36,288 nucleotides of DNA from positions 1 through 36,288 of the forward strand of contig CALVSQ010000009.1 of assembly GCA_944359085.1 (NCBI GenBank). Reading direction: 5' to 3'. Every line of letters begins with the position of its first letter. Position 1 is the first letter of the stretch. The translations under genes and the position numbers were made by a program. Origin of the DNA: an uncultured Bacilli bacterium. Lineage in GTDB: Bacteria > Bacillota_I > Bacilli_A > RF39 > UBA660. This document shows positions 8,204 through 15,515 of this stretch, piece by piece. The notes under the pieces were generated by a model that was not told where the DNA came from, searched no databases, and saw only the letters and a list, made by a program, of their open reading frames with translations.

Positions 8204-8238
8204 AAAGTGCAGTCTCAAAGTGCAAATTTTGCACTTTG
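8204..8238. repeat. Palindrome with repeated AAAGTGCA half-sites before the Fic gene
   Basis: A perfect 23-nt palindrome at 8216-8238 has 11-nt arms (CAAAGTGCAAA / TTTGCACTTTG) around one T. A further direct copy of AAAGTGCA lies at 8204-8211. There is no T-run after it. It may be an operator for the Fic gene starting at 8294 or a leftover hairpin. Confidence 0.55.
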
Positions 8239-8293
8239 AAATTTGATTTTTAAAATGATTTATAGTATAATGAATATAGTCTGGAGAGTGAAT

Positions 8294-9367
8294 ATGGAAA
8301 AAAATTGGAATTTAGATCTTTCAGAATATATTAAACAAGGAGAACCTAGTAAAGTTGAAAAAACTATAACATGGGAAACAGCAATTGGATTACAAGATGT
8401 CGATGGATTAAAAACTTCAAATTATTTAATTGAAAATGCTAGAGAACACATCGAAGGTAAAATTGATATAAATGAAGTAAAATATCGAATAAATCAATAT
8501 TATAAAGTTAAAAATAATAAAAATAAAGAAAATTACGAGGAAGCAGATAAAGTATCTGTAAGAATAGCAGAAATTTTAAGTGAAAAATCTTTTAATTTTA
8601 ATTATATTGAATTATTAAATATTCATAAAAGGTTGTTTAATGGTATTTATAACCATGCTGGAAAATTTAGGGATTATAATATAACAAAAGAAGAATGGGT
8701 TTTAAATGGAGATACTGTAACTTATGCATCATATGATTCTATAAAATCAGTTTTAGAGTACGACTTTGAACAAGAAAAAAATTTCTTATATAAAAATTTG
8801 TCTCTTGAAGAATCAATAAAACATTTATCTCATTTTACATCAAATATATGGCAAATTCATCCATTTGGTGAAGGCAATACAAGAACAACAGCTGTTTTTA
8901 TAATAAAATATTTAAGAACTTTTGGCTTTAATATTAACAATGAAGTTTTTGCTAATAATTCATTTTATTTTAGAAATGCGTTAGTTAGAGCTAATTACAA
9001 AAATTTTGAAAAAAATATTTTTGAAGATATTTCTTTTTTAGAAAAATTCTTTTACAATCTTTTAGCAAGTACAAATTATGAATTAAAAAATCGATTTACT
9101 CATATTGACTATAATAAAAATAACAATTTAAAAGAACTGGAATATAATGATTGTACTTTAGAGCAATTAGCTATTATAAAAATAATTAAAAGTAATCCTA
9201 CCATTAAACAAGAAGAAATTGCTGATAAGATTAATAAATCATTAAGAACAATTAAAACACGAATGATTGATATGCAAAATAAAGGTTTAATAGAACGAAA
9301 AAATGGTAAAAGAAATGGGGAATGGATAGTGTTAAATAGAAAGACTCTTATAATAAAGACTAGATAA
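8294..9367 (+). CDS. Fic-domain protein with C-terminal winged helix
   Basis: A Fic enzyme, likely an AMP-transferase that modifies target proteins. The active loop HPFGEGNTRTTAVF has catalytic His189. The second Gly-Arg of the textbook HPFxxGNGR is Thr-Arg, as in the common HPFxEGNTRT subfamily. Residues 20-70 (ITWETAIGLQDVDGLKTSNY and IENAREHIEGKIDINEV) resemble a fused VbhA-type antitoxin or inhibitory region. About 290-350 is a winged helix (IKQEEIADKINKSLRTIKTR), so the protein may bind DNA and regulate itself. The ATG at 8294 follows TGGAGAG; the longer in-frame start at 8243 has no ribosome site. It stands alone, with no separate antitoxin gene beside it. Confidence 0.88.
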   Translation: MEKNWNLDLSEYIKQGEPSKVEKTITWETAIGLQDVDGLKTSNYLIENAREHIEGKIDINEVKYRINQYYKVKNNKNKENYEEADKVSVRIAEILSEKSFNFNYIELLNIHKRLFNGIYNHAGKFRDYNITKEEWVLNGDTVTYASYDSIKSVLEYDFEQEKNFLYKNLSLEESIKHLSHFTSNIWQIHPFGEGNTRTTAVFIIKYLRTFGFNINNEVFANNSFYFRNALVRANYKNFEKNIFEDISFLEKFFYNLLASTNYELKNRFTHIDYNKNNNLKELEYNDCTLEQLAIIKIIKSNPTIKQEEIADKINKSLRTIKTRMIDMQNKGLIERKNGKRNGEWIVLNRKTLIIKTR

Positions 9368-9414
9368 GTTAAAAAATACAAAATTTGGTATAATTAATCT
9401 AGGAGGATGATGTT

Positions 9415-10665
9415 ATGAGAGTAAACGAAAAAATCAAAAGAATTACGCAAGATACTTTGATATGTGGAATAGACATTGGAAAAACAAAGTGTTGTGCAAG
9501 ATTCTGTGATTATAGAGGAATGGAGGTGTATCATAAAGTCTGGTTTGATAGAACAGAAAATCTTGATGCAATTGGTTGTCAAATAACAGCTGCAATGTAT
9601 AAAGAAAATAAAACAGATATAGTGATATCATTTGAACCAACAGGACATTATTGGTTAAATATAGACAAATATTTTAAAGATTGTGGGCAAGAGACGGTAT
9701 TAATGCCAACATATACAGTTAAACAATCAAAGGAACAATACGATCAAAATCCAACTAAGAGTGATCCAAAAGATGCATTGTTAATAGCTAGATTAACAAG
9801 CGAAGGCAAATATGTTAAACCAATAGAAAGAGACGATATATATCAAGATATATATTCAGGTTATCAAATATATGATGATATACAAAAAGAAATAAATAGA
9901 GTTAAAAATAAAATACATGTATGGAATGATAAATATTTTCCAGAGTTAGAACATGTATATAAAATAGATTCTGTAAGCATTAAACCTATTTATAAGAAAC
10001 AATTAATACCTAGCGAAATTAATAATATGGAACTGGAAGCATTTATTGAAATAATGACTGAAAACAATCATTATGCTAAAAAAGAAAATATAAAAAAATT
10101 AAAAGAGTTGTGTAAAAAAAGTAATGCAATAAATATAGATGATTTCAGTAAATATGAAATAAAAAGATTATACGAAAGATATGAAGAATTAGTTAAAGAG
10201 TTAGAAGAAGTAAAAAGTAAATTAATAGAATTAGCAAGTCAAATAGACTATGTAGAAAAACTAGTTGAAATATCTGGAGTAAATTATATAAGTATAGTTG
10301 GGATTATTGCAGAAACAGGAGATTTAAGAAATTACGATCATGCAAAACAAGTGATAAAGATGAGTGGTTTAAGTTTAAAAGAAAGTTCAAGTGGGCAAAA
10401 AAAAGGAAAGAAACATATTTCTAAACGAGGACGTTCTAAATTAAGACGTAACTTAAAACAAATCGGAATCGCCCTTGTAAAAAATAATAATTTCTTTCTG
10501 CAATTGCATACTTATTATACCACAGAACGCGACAATAAGTTAAGTAAATTAATATCAATAAATGCAATAATACGAAAATTTACATATATAATGATGTCAA
10601 TAGTAAAAACAGGAGAATCATTTAGTGTAGATAAAGCAATAAAAGAAAGTTGTATATTTAATTAA
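9415..10665 (+). CDS. IS110-family DEDD transposase (RNA-guided recombinase family)
   Basis: A full-length 416-residue transposase. The N-terminal RuvC-like domain has the DEDD set: Asp20 in GIDIGKTK, Glu74 in SFEPTG, and Asp117/Asp120 in KSDPKDALLIARL. A lysine-rich coiled-coil middle follows (about 130-280). The C-terminal Transposase_20 domain has ISGVNYISIVGIIAETGDL and a serine cluster at 324-326 before GQKKGKKHISKRGRSKLRR; a serine here is the proposed recombinase nucleophile. AGGAGG at 9402-9407 fits the ATG. TATAAT at 9389-9394 sits near the left end. No frameshift, so the element may be active. Confidence 0.92.
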   Translation: MRVNEKIKRITQDTLICGIDIGKTKCCARFCDYRGMEVYHKVWFDRTENLDAIGCQITAAMYKENKTDIVISFEPTGHYWLNIDKYFKDCGQETVLMPTYTVKQSKEQYDQNPTKSDPKDALLIARLTSEGKYVKPIERDDIYQDIYSGYQIYDDIQKEINRVKNKIHVWNDKYFPELEHVYKIDSVSIKPIYKKQLIPSEINNMELEAFIEIMTENNHYAKKENIKKLKELCKKSNAINIDDFSKYEIKRLYERYEELVKELEEVKSKLIELASQIDYVEKLVEISGVNYISIVGIIAETGDLRNYDHAKQVIKMSGLSLKESSSGQKKGKKHISKRGRSKLRRNLKQIGIALVKNNNFFLQLHTYYTTERDNKLSKLISINAIIRKFTYIMMSIVKTGESFSVDKAIKESCIFN

Positions 10666-10954
10666 TAATATCATTAATACTAGTTTGGTGAATTAAGATA
10701 ATAAGTAAATATTTGTTATTTTAATTCACTAAACTAGAAATAGATTAGTGATATTATATGAAGTGGAATTTGGTAAAATCTTCCATGGGACGTAGATCTA
10801 GCGAGAAAGAATAACCAAGGCCAATTTCATATAATGCCGTATTAAAGAGTTTAGGTAGATAATGTTTAATTATCAATACAGAATGAAATGAGAGGATAAG
10901 CATATATGGAAATATTGTTGGTCAGTAGTCTACTTAATTATAATAATAATTAAG
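10665..10954 (+). ncRNA. Candidate bridge/seek RNA region of the IS110-family element
   Basis: The >300-nt stretch after the transposase has no gene but is strongly folded. A 14-bp outer stem (10665-10678 with 10744-10757, one G-T) encloses a 17-bp stem (10680-10696 with 10721-10737, one G-T). TTATATGAA at 10754-10762 then pairs with TTCATATAA at 10826-10834, enclosing a loop-rich domain of comparatively mixed base composition. Next come a GATAAT/ATTATC hairpin near 10860-10880 and a perfect 9-bp CTTAATTAT/ATAATTAAG hairpin at 10933-10954. IS110-family recombinases use such non-coding RNAs to choose target and donor. That this is the guide RNA is inference. From 10955 to 11120 I see nothing but AT-rich spacer. 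Confidence 0.55.
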
Positions 10955-11120
10955 TTAACAAATTAAAAAAATCATATGTGTTAACAATTTTCATTATGCC
11001 TAAATATAAATAAAAGGAATCAAAATCAGTTAAAAAAATAACTGAAATAAATAAAAAAATAAAAAATTATAAAGTTTTGTATAGAAAATACTTGACTTTA
11101 TTATGAGAGGAAGATTCAAA

Positions 11121-11549
11121 ATGAAAATAGGAATAGCAAGTGATCATCGAGGCGTTATTTTAAAAGAAAAAATTAAAAACTATTTAAATAATAGATATCA
11201 AATAATAGATTATGGAACTAATTCAATAGAAAGTGTAGATTATCCACAATATGCTTATAAAATAGGTGAAAGTGTAAGAGATAATAAAATTGATTTAGGT
11301 ATATTAATTTGTGGAACAGGAATAGGTATGAGCATAGCTTGTAATAAGGTAAAAAAAGTAAGATGCGCTAAGGTAACTACTAAAGAAGAAGCTTTTTTAG
11401 CAAGATCTCATAATAATGCTAATGTTATTGCATTAAGCGAAAATATTACTAATTATAAAGAAATAATTGATACTTTTTTAACTACTGATTTTTCAAATGA
11501 AGAAAAACATATAAGAAGAGTAGAAATGATAGATAATTATGACAATTAA
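11121..11549 (+). CDS. rpiB: Ribose 5-phosphate isomerase B
   Basis: Interconverts ribose 5-phosphate and ribulose 5-phosphate in the pentose phosphate pathway. MKIGIASDHRG opens the protein, LICGTGIGMSIACNK holds the catalytic Cys region, and RSHNNANVIALSE gives the sugar-ring-opening His and substrate loop. At 142 residues it is a normal RpiB; LacA/LacB-type isomerases are similar but usually paired. I chose the ATG at 11121, preceded by GAGAGGAAG, rather than the in-frame ATG at 11103. It overlaps the next gene by 11 nt, implying translational coupling. No clear promoter is visible between the IS element and the gene. Confidence 0.9.
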   Translation: MKIGIASDHRGVILKEKIKNYLNNRYQIIDYGTNSIESVDYPQYAYKIGESVRDNKIDLGILICGTGIGMSIACNKVKKVRCAKVTTKEEAFLARSHNNANVIALSENITNYKEIIDTFLTTDFSNEEKHIRRVEMIDNYDN

Positions 11550-11730
11550 AACAATTTTATATTTAATTATTTTACCATTTTCAATTCTTGCTTTAGATAG
11601 TATAAATATAAATAATGTTTTTAAAAAAAATAGATATTATCAATCAAGAATTTTATATATGTTTCTTGCAATGGCTTTGTCGTATTTAGTCGTTAACTTT
11701 TTTTACGATTTCTTTATTTCAGTAGTATAA
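11539..11730 (+). CDS. ywzB: DUF1146 (YwzB-like) small membrane protein
   Basis: A 63-residue protein with two hydrophobic helices (about 5-20 and 38-60) separated by a basic loop, FKKNRYYQSR. The pattern YLIILPFSILALDSININ, then R.LYMFLAMALSYLVVNFFYDF, matches the DUF1146 family. In B. subtilis the member ywzB lies between the ATP synthase genes and murAA-spoIID, so its place just before spoIID supports the call. The function is unknown. Translation is probably coupled to rpiB, whose end it overlaps. Confidence 0.8.
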   Translation: MTIKTILYLIILPFSILALDSININNVFKKNRYYQSRILYMFLAMALSYLVVNFFYDFFISVV

Positions 11731-11742
11731 TTTAATATAGAT

Positions 11743-11788
11743 AGCAGTATTTTAATAATGGAGATGATATTATGAAAAAAATACTGCT
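11743..11788 (+). promoter_or_regulatory. Inverted repeat enclosing the spoIID ribosome site and start codon
   Basis: AGCAGTATTTT (11743-11753) is an exact 11-nt complement of AAAATACTGCT (11778-11788). The 24-nt loop holds GGAGATGA and the ATG at 11772. Folding would present or hide the ribosome site, a plausible translational control of spoIID. Confidence 0.5.
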
Positions 11789-12677
11789 TTTAACATGCAT
11801 AATTATTTTTATTCCTTATATCATTGTTAATTTATTCATAAAAGATGAAGAAATAAAATTTAAATATACATCTAATATGATGGTAAGAGTAAAACAAGAT
11901 GATGAAATAATAAAAGTACCTTTTGAAGATTATATTGTAGGTGTTTTAGCTGGTGAAATGCCAGTATCATTTGAATTAGAAGCTTTAAAAGCTCAAGCAG
12001 TTGCTGCTAGAAGTTATGTCATGAAAAAAATTGAATACAATAAAGATAAAGAATACGATGTTGTAGATACCGTTATGAATCAAGTTTATTTAGATGATGA
12101 ACATTTACAAGAAGTATGGAAAGATGATTATACTAATAATATTAATAAAATAAAACAAGCTGTTATGGAAACATTTAATGAATATTTGGAATATAATGGT
12201 AAAGTAGTTGATGCAATGTTTTTTTCAACTAGTGTTGGATATACTGAAAATAGTGAAGAAGTATTTACTAGTAAAGTACCTTATTTAAGAAGTGTAGAGT
12301 CAACTTGGGATTCAATTTCTCCAGTTTATGAAGTAAATTATACATTTAGCTTAGAAGAATTTTATAATAAATTAAATTTAAATTATAGTGAAACACTAAA
12401 TATTGAATTATTAGATACTACTAGTACAGGAAGAGTTAAAAAATTAAAAATAAATGGTGTTACATTGGAAGGTAATACAGTTGTAACTAATTTAAAATTA
12501 AAATCAAATCATTTTACAATAAAATTAGATAATAATAAAATTTATATTACAACTAAAGGATATGGTCATGGTGTAGGAATGAGTCAATATGGAGCGCAGG
12601 CAATGGCTTTAAATGGATATAAATATGATGAAATATTGAAATATTATTATCAAGGAGTCGAAATTAAAAAAATTTAA
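11772..12677 (+). CDS. spoIID: Stage II sporulation protein D, lytic transglycosylase
   Basis: The membrane-anchored peptidoglycan lytic transglycosylase of the SpoIIDMP engulfment machine, acting with SpoIIP and SpoIIM. An N-terminal helix (4-22) anchors it. The catalytic segment LAGEMPVSFELEALKAQAVA has the general acid/base Glu at residue 62. The C-terminal signature GYGHGVGMSQYGAQAMA is complete. The 301-residue length is close to normal. It is followed by spoIIQ and spoIIID, as in the Bacillus order. The start codon lies in the loop of an 11-bp inverted repeat. I could not identify a SigE promoter with confidence. Confidence 0.95.
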   Translation: MKKILLLTCIIIFIPYIIVNLFIKDEEIKFKYTSNMMVRVKQDDEIIKVPFEDYIVGVLAGEMPVSFELEALKAQAVAARSYVMKKIEYNKDKEYDVVDTVMNQVYLDDEHLQEVWKDDYTNNINKIKQAVMETFNEYLEYNGKVVDAMFFSTSVGYTENSEEVFTSKVPYLRSVESTWDSISPVYEVNYTFSLEEFYNKLNLNYSETLNIELLDTTSTGRVKKLKINGVTLEGNTVVTNLKLKSNHFTIKLDNNKIYITTKGYGHGVGMSQYGAQAMALNGYKYDEILKYYYQGVEIKKI

Positions 12678-12725
12678 TGTATAAAATTTTCATATTTGAG
12701 CAAACTTATTTTAGAGGTGAAAAAT

Positions 12726-13349
12726 ATGAAAAGAAGATTAAAAAAACCAGTTATCTATGCTTTATATGCTTTATCTTTTGTAACTATTATTGGAACAATT
12801 TATATGTTAGAAATGATTTCTAGTCCTTCTAAATTAGATGATAATTCAATTTATGTTGATGATGTTATAATTGAAGATGAGGTACCAGTTGTTAATACAA
12901 GAAACATTATATCTCGTCCTTATTTGGTTGATGATATTATTATTGCTAGACATTTTTATGATTATCAAGGAACAGAAGAAGAACAAAAAAATTCATTAAT
13001 CTATTATGAAAATACTTATATTCCAAATAGTGGAGTTGATTATCAAAGTAAAGAAACATTTGATGTTGTTTCAATATTAGATGGCAAAGTAACTAAAGTA
13101 GAAGAAAATAATTTATTAGGTAAAATAATCGAAGTTACACATGAAAATAATTTAATAAGTGTTTATCAAAGTTTGAGTGAAACATTAGTAGTTGAAGGTG
13201 ATAATGTTTTACAGGGTCAAATAATTGGTAAAAGTGGTGAATCTAATATTTCGACTGATTTAGGCAACCATCTTCATTTTGAGTTAATTCATAATAGTAA
13301 AAATGTTAATCCAGAAGATTATTATGATAAACAATTAGGAGAGTTGTAA
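12726..13349 (+). CDS. spoIIQ: SpoIIQ-like M23/LytM protein, degenerate metal site
   Basis: A single-pass membrane protein (helix about residues 8-29) with a LytM/M23 domain at about 70-205. SpoIIQ is made in the forespore and pairs with SpoIIIAH to zip the membranes during engulfment. The M23 motif HxGxD reads NSGVD at 101-105, so the first metal His is Asn. The last motif HLHFEL is intact. B. subtilis SpoIIQ is also missing a metal ligand, which suggests a structural rather than enzymatic role. The ATG at 12726 follows GAGGTGA; the upstream in-frame TTG at 12696 does not. Its place right after spoIID supports the name. Confidence 0.85.
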   Translation: MKRRLKKPVIYALYALSFVTIIGTIYMLEMISSPSKLDDNSIYVDDVIIEDEVPVVNTRNIISRPYLVDDIIIARHFYDYQGTEEEQKNSLIYYENTYIPNSGVDYQSKETFDVVSILDGKVTKVEENNLLGKIIEVTHENNLISVYQSLSETLVVEGDNVLQGQIIGKSGESNISTDLGNHLHFELIHNSKNVNPEDYYDKQLGEL

Positions 13350-13361
13350 CAACTCTTTTTT
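13340..13361 (+). terminator. spoIIQ terminator
   Basis: AGAGTTG / CAACTCT, 7 bp, with the spoIIQ stop codon TAA as the entire loop, then a T-run. Confidence 0.85.
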
Positions 13362-13409
13362 AGGTATATTTATTTAATTAATAGATATATTTAATTAGAG
13401 GTGTTTATA

Positions 13410-13655
13410 TTGAATAAAAACATTATAAAAAGAGTTTTAGAGGAAGCTAATTATATGATCAAAACAGGTAGTACTGTAAGAGAAATGGCGCTTATTTTTA
13501 ATGTCAGTAAAAGTACAGTTCATAAAGATTTACATGAACGTTTATTAGATATAGATAATAGTCTTTATTTAGAAGTTGAAAAGATATTAAAATATCATAC
13601 AGATGTTAGACATATAAGAGGTGGACAATCAACTAAAAGAAAGTATTTAATGTAA
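13410..13655 (+). CDS. spoIIID: Sporulation transcription factor SpoIIID
   Basis: A mother-cell DNA-binding regulator that switches the SigE regulon. Helix-turn-helix at about residues 17-50: GSTVREMALIFNVSKSTVHK. The C-terminal basic region VRHIRGGQSTKRKY is the typical second DNA contact. Length is 81 residues. I chose the TTG at 13410 because GAGGTG lies 6 nt before it; the GTG at 13401 is part of that ribosome site. It precedes mbl, as in Bacillus. Confidence 0.93.
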   Translation: MNKNIIKRVLEEANYMIKTGSTVREMALIFNVSKSTVHKDLHERLLDIDNSLYLEVEKILKYHTDVRHIRGGQSTKRKYLM

Positions 13656-13704
13656 AAAAATGGTAAAAACATGATATAATAAATTAAGAAATGAGAGTGA
13701 TAAA

Positions 13705-14694
13705 ATGTTTGCAAAAGATATTGGAATAGATTTAGGAACAGCTAATGTATTAATATATGTTAAAGGACAAGGAATAGTATTAAATGAGCCATCTGTTGTT
13801 GCTATGGATTCAGAAACTAAAAAACCTCTTGCTGTTGGTAGCGAAGCAAGAGAAATGTTAGGAAGAACGCCTGGATCAGTAGTTGCTATAAGGCCAATGA
13901 AAGATGGTGTTATTGCTGATTTTGAGATAACAGAAATTATGCTAAATCATTTTATAAGAAAAATAAATGGTAAAAGTTTTTTATCACGTCCTAGAATATT
14001 AATATGCTGTCCTTCAAATATTACTCAGGTAGAAAAAAATGCAATTAAAGAAGCAGCTGAAAGAACTGGAGCTAAAAAAGTATTTATTGAAGAAGAACCT
14101 AAAGTTGCGGCAGTTGGAGCTGGTATGGATATATCTAAACCAAGTGGGAATATGGTAATCGATATTGGTGGTGGAACTACTGATATAGCTGTTTTATCAT
14201 TGGGTGGTATTGTTACAAGTTCCTCAATTAAAATAGCAGGTAATGTATTTGATAATGACATTATGAAATATATTAAAGATAAATATAAATTATTAATAGG
14301 CGATAGAACTGCTGAAGAAATTAAAATGAGTATAGGTACAGTTTATAGCGGTAATAAAAATGACAAAATGGAAGTAAGAGGAAGAGATTTAGTAACAGGA
14401 TTACCTCATACAATTACAATGTGCTCAGATGAAGTAGAGGAAGCATTAAGAGAAAGTGTTTATATTATAATTCATACTGCTAAAAATGTATTAGAGCAAA
14501 CTCCACCAGAATTAGCAGCTGATATTATTGATAAAGGTATTGTTATAACAGGTGGTGGAGCATTAATTGATGGATTTGATCAATTATTATCTCATGAATT
14601 AAAAGTTCCAGTATTTGTAGCTGAAAGTCCTTTAACTTGCGTTGTTGAAGGTACTGGAGTATTATTAGATAATATTCATTTAATAGATAAATAA
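13705..14694 (+). CDS. mbl: MreB/Mbl actin-like rod-shape protein
   Basis: A bacterial actin that organises lateral cell-wall synthesis. ATP-site motifs are clear: DIGIDLGTANVLIYVKG (phosphate 1), VIDIGGGTTDIAVLSLGG (phosphate 2) and a late ITGGGALIDGFDQLL adenosine loop. Glutamates in VFIEEEPKVAAVGAG form the connecting region. 329 residues is normal. The spoIIID-mbl adjacency is conserved in Bacilli and favours Mbl over MreB. ATGATATAAT at about 13671-13680 could be its own extended -10 promoter. GAGAGTG precedes the ATG. Confidence 0.94.
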   Translation: MFAKDIGIDLGTANVLIYVKGQGIVLNEPSVVAMDSETKKPLAVGSEAREMLGRTPGSVVAIRPMKDGVIADFEITEIMLNHFIRKINGKSFLSRPRILICCPSNITQVEKNAIKEAAERTGAKKVFIEEEPKVAAVGAGMDISKPSGNMVIDIGGGTTDIAVLSLGGIVTSSSIKIAGNVFDNDIMKYIKDKYKLLIGDRTAEEIKMSIGTVYSGNKNDKMEVRGRDLVTGLPHTITMCSDEVEEALRESVYIIIHTAKNVLEQTPPELAADIIDKGIVITGGGALIDGFDQLLSHELKVPVFVAESPLTCVVEGTGVLLDNIHLIDK

Positions 14695-14722
14695 AATCAC
14701 GATTTCTTTCGTGATTTTTTTT
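14694..14722. terminator. Bidirectional terminator between mbl and the XRE gene
   Basis: A 9-bp stem AAATCACGA / TCGTGATTT with a six-base loop and a T-run. The minus-strand gene's stop codon (14697-14699) lies inside the stem. Confidence 0.85.
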
Positions 14723-14918
14723 CATCTGATAAACCAACAATATAATCAATGCTTACATTATAAAATTTAGCTAATGTAATAAGATGTTCAGTTGGAATTG
14801 TAAAATTACCTAATTCGTATTTTGAATAATACTGTTGTGATATATTTAATGTATTTGCAATATCCTTTTGCAAATAATCATTATCGATTCTTAAATCTTT
14901 CAATCTTTTAAAATACAT
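14697..14918 (-). CDS. Small XRE-family (Cro/C1-type) transcriptional regulator
   Basis: A 73-residue protein that is almost entirely one XRE helix-turn-helix: LQKDIANTLNISQQYYSKYE, then IPTEHLITLAKFYNVSIDYI, ending in a basic KKSRKKS tail. It should bind DNA as a dimer; the target is unknown. I chose the ATG at 14918 because GGAGGTAG precedes it; an upstream ATG at 14954 has no ribosome site. It is a stand-alone gene with no partner toxin beside it. Its stop is inside the terminator shared with mbl. Confidence 0.85.
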   Translation of the reverse strand: MYFKRLKDLRIDNDYLQKDIANTLNISQQYYSKYELGNFTIPTEHLITLAKFYNVSIDYIVGLSDEKKSRKKS

Positions 14919-15068
14919 ACTACTACCTCCATCTTTATAATTAAAATAACACAAAAGTAATTATATTTTTTATCTCACGTAATAACTTATGTAGGCGATA
15001 AGTGTACAAAAATAAATGAATATTTTTTTATAAAATATGTTATAATTGTTTTGTAAGGATGTGAAGTT

Positions 15069-15500
15069 ATGGAAAGAGAATTTTGTGCTTCTGTATTTGT
15101 TGTAAATCCAGTAGATTCTAAGATTTTATTATGTCATCATAAAAAGTTTAATCGTTGGGTTCAACCAGGTGGCCATATTGAAAAAAATGAAACTCCGGAG
15201 GAAACAGCTTTAAGAGAAACATATGAAGAAACAGGTGTTAGAGTTAAATTAATTGGTGATAGATTTCCTAGAGAAGACGATTTTATAAGACCTTTAGGAA
15301 TTCAACGCAATAGAGGTAAAGATGGCTCATTACATGTAGATATTACTTATGTTGGAATTCCTTTAAATCAAGATAATGTAATCGAAGATGATGAAATAGA
15401 TCGTTGTGCTTGGTTTTCATTTGAGGAACTAAATGATATCGAAGTATTTCCTGATATCAAAATTAGTTTTAACCATATATTAAATAATATACTTAAGTAA
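15069..15500 (+). CDS. Nudix hydrolase
   Basis: Cleaves nucleoside diphosphates linked to another moiety, using Mg2+. The full Nudix box is present at about residues 36-58: GGHIEKNETPEETALRETYE followed by ETGV, with the REUxEExG core as RETYEETGV. Length 143 residues. CASVFVVNPVDSKILLCHH is the usual first strand pair. The substrate cannot be told from sequence. TATAAT near 15041 and AAGGATGTGA precede the ATG. The next gene starts 15 nt downstream, so the two are probably an operon. Confidence 0.9.
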   Translation: MEREFCASVFVVNPVDSKILLCHHKKFNRWVQPGGHIEKNETPEETALRETYEETGVRVKLIGDRFPREDDFIRPLGIQRNRGKDGSLHVDITYVGIPLNQDNVIEDDEIDRCAWFSFEELNDIEVFPDIKISFNHILNNILK

Positions 15501-15515
15501 AGGAGTTTGTGGGGG

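Larger units (their letters stand above)
9368..10960 (+). mobile_element. IS110-family insertion sequence (borders approximate)
   Basis: One DEDD transposase gene followed by about 290 nt of folded non-coding DNA, placed between the Fic gene and rpiB. IS110 elements have no long terminal inverted repeats and make no target duplication, so the exact ends cannot be read from one copy. The left end lies between 9368 and 9414. The right end is probably beyond the last hairpin at 10954 and before rpiB. A long 3' non-coding end is the arrangement of the IS1111 subgroup. Confidence 0.75.

Noticed and set aside
10933-10978. Terminator after the IS110 region
   Set aside because: The CTTAATTAT/ATAATTAAG hairpin has no T-run; it is treated as part of the folded element end.
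9376-11081. ATACAAAA near 9376 and TTTTGTAT near 11074 as IS terminal inverted repeats
   Set aside because: Only 8 nt in very AT-rich DNA, and IS110 elements usually lack terminal inverted repeats.
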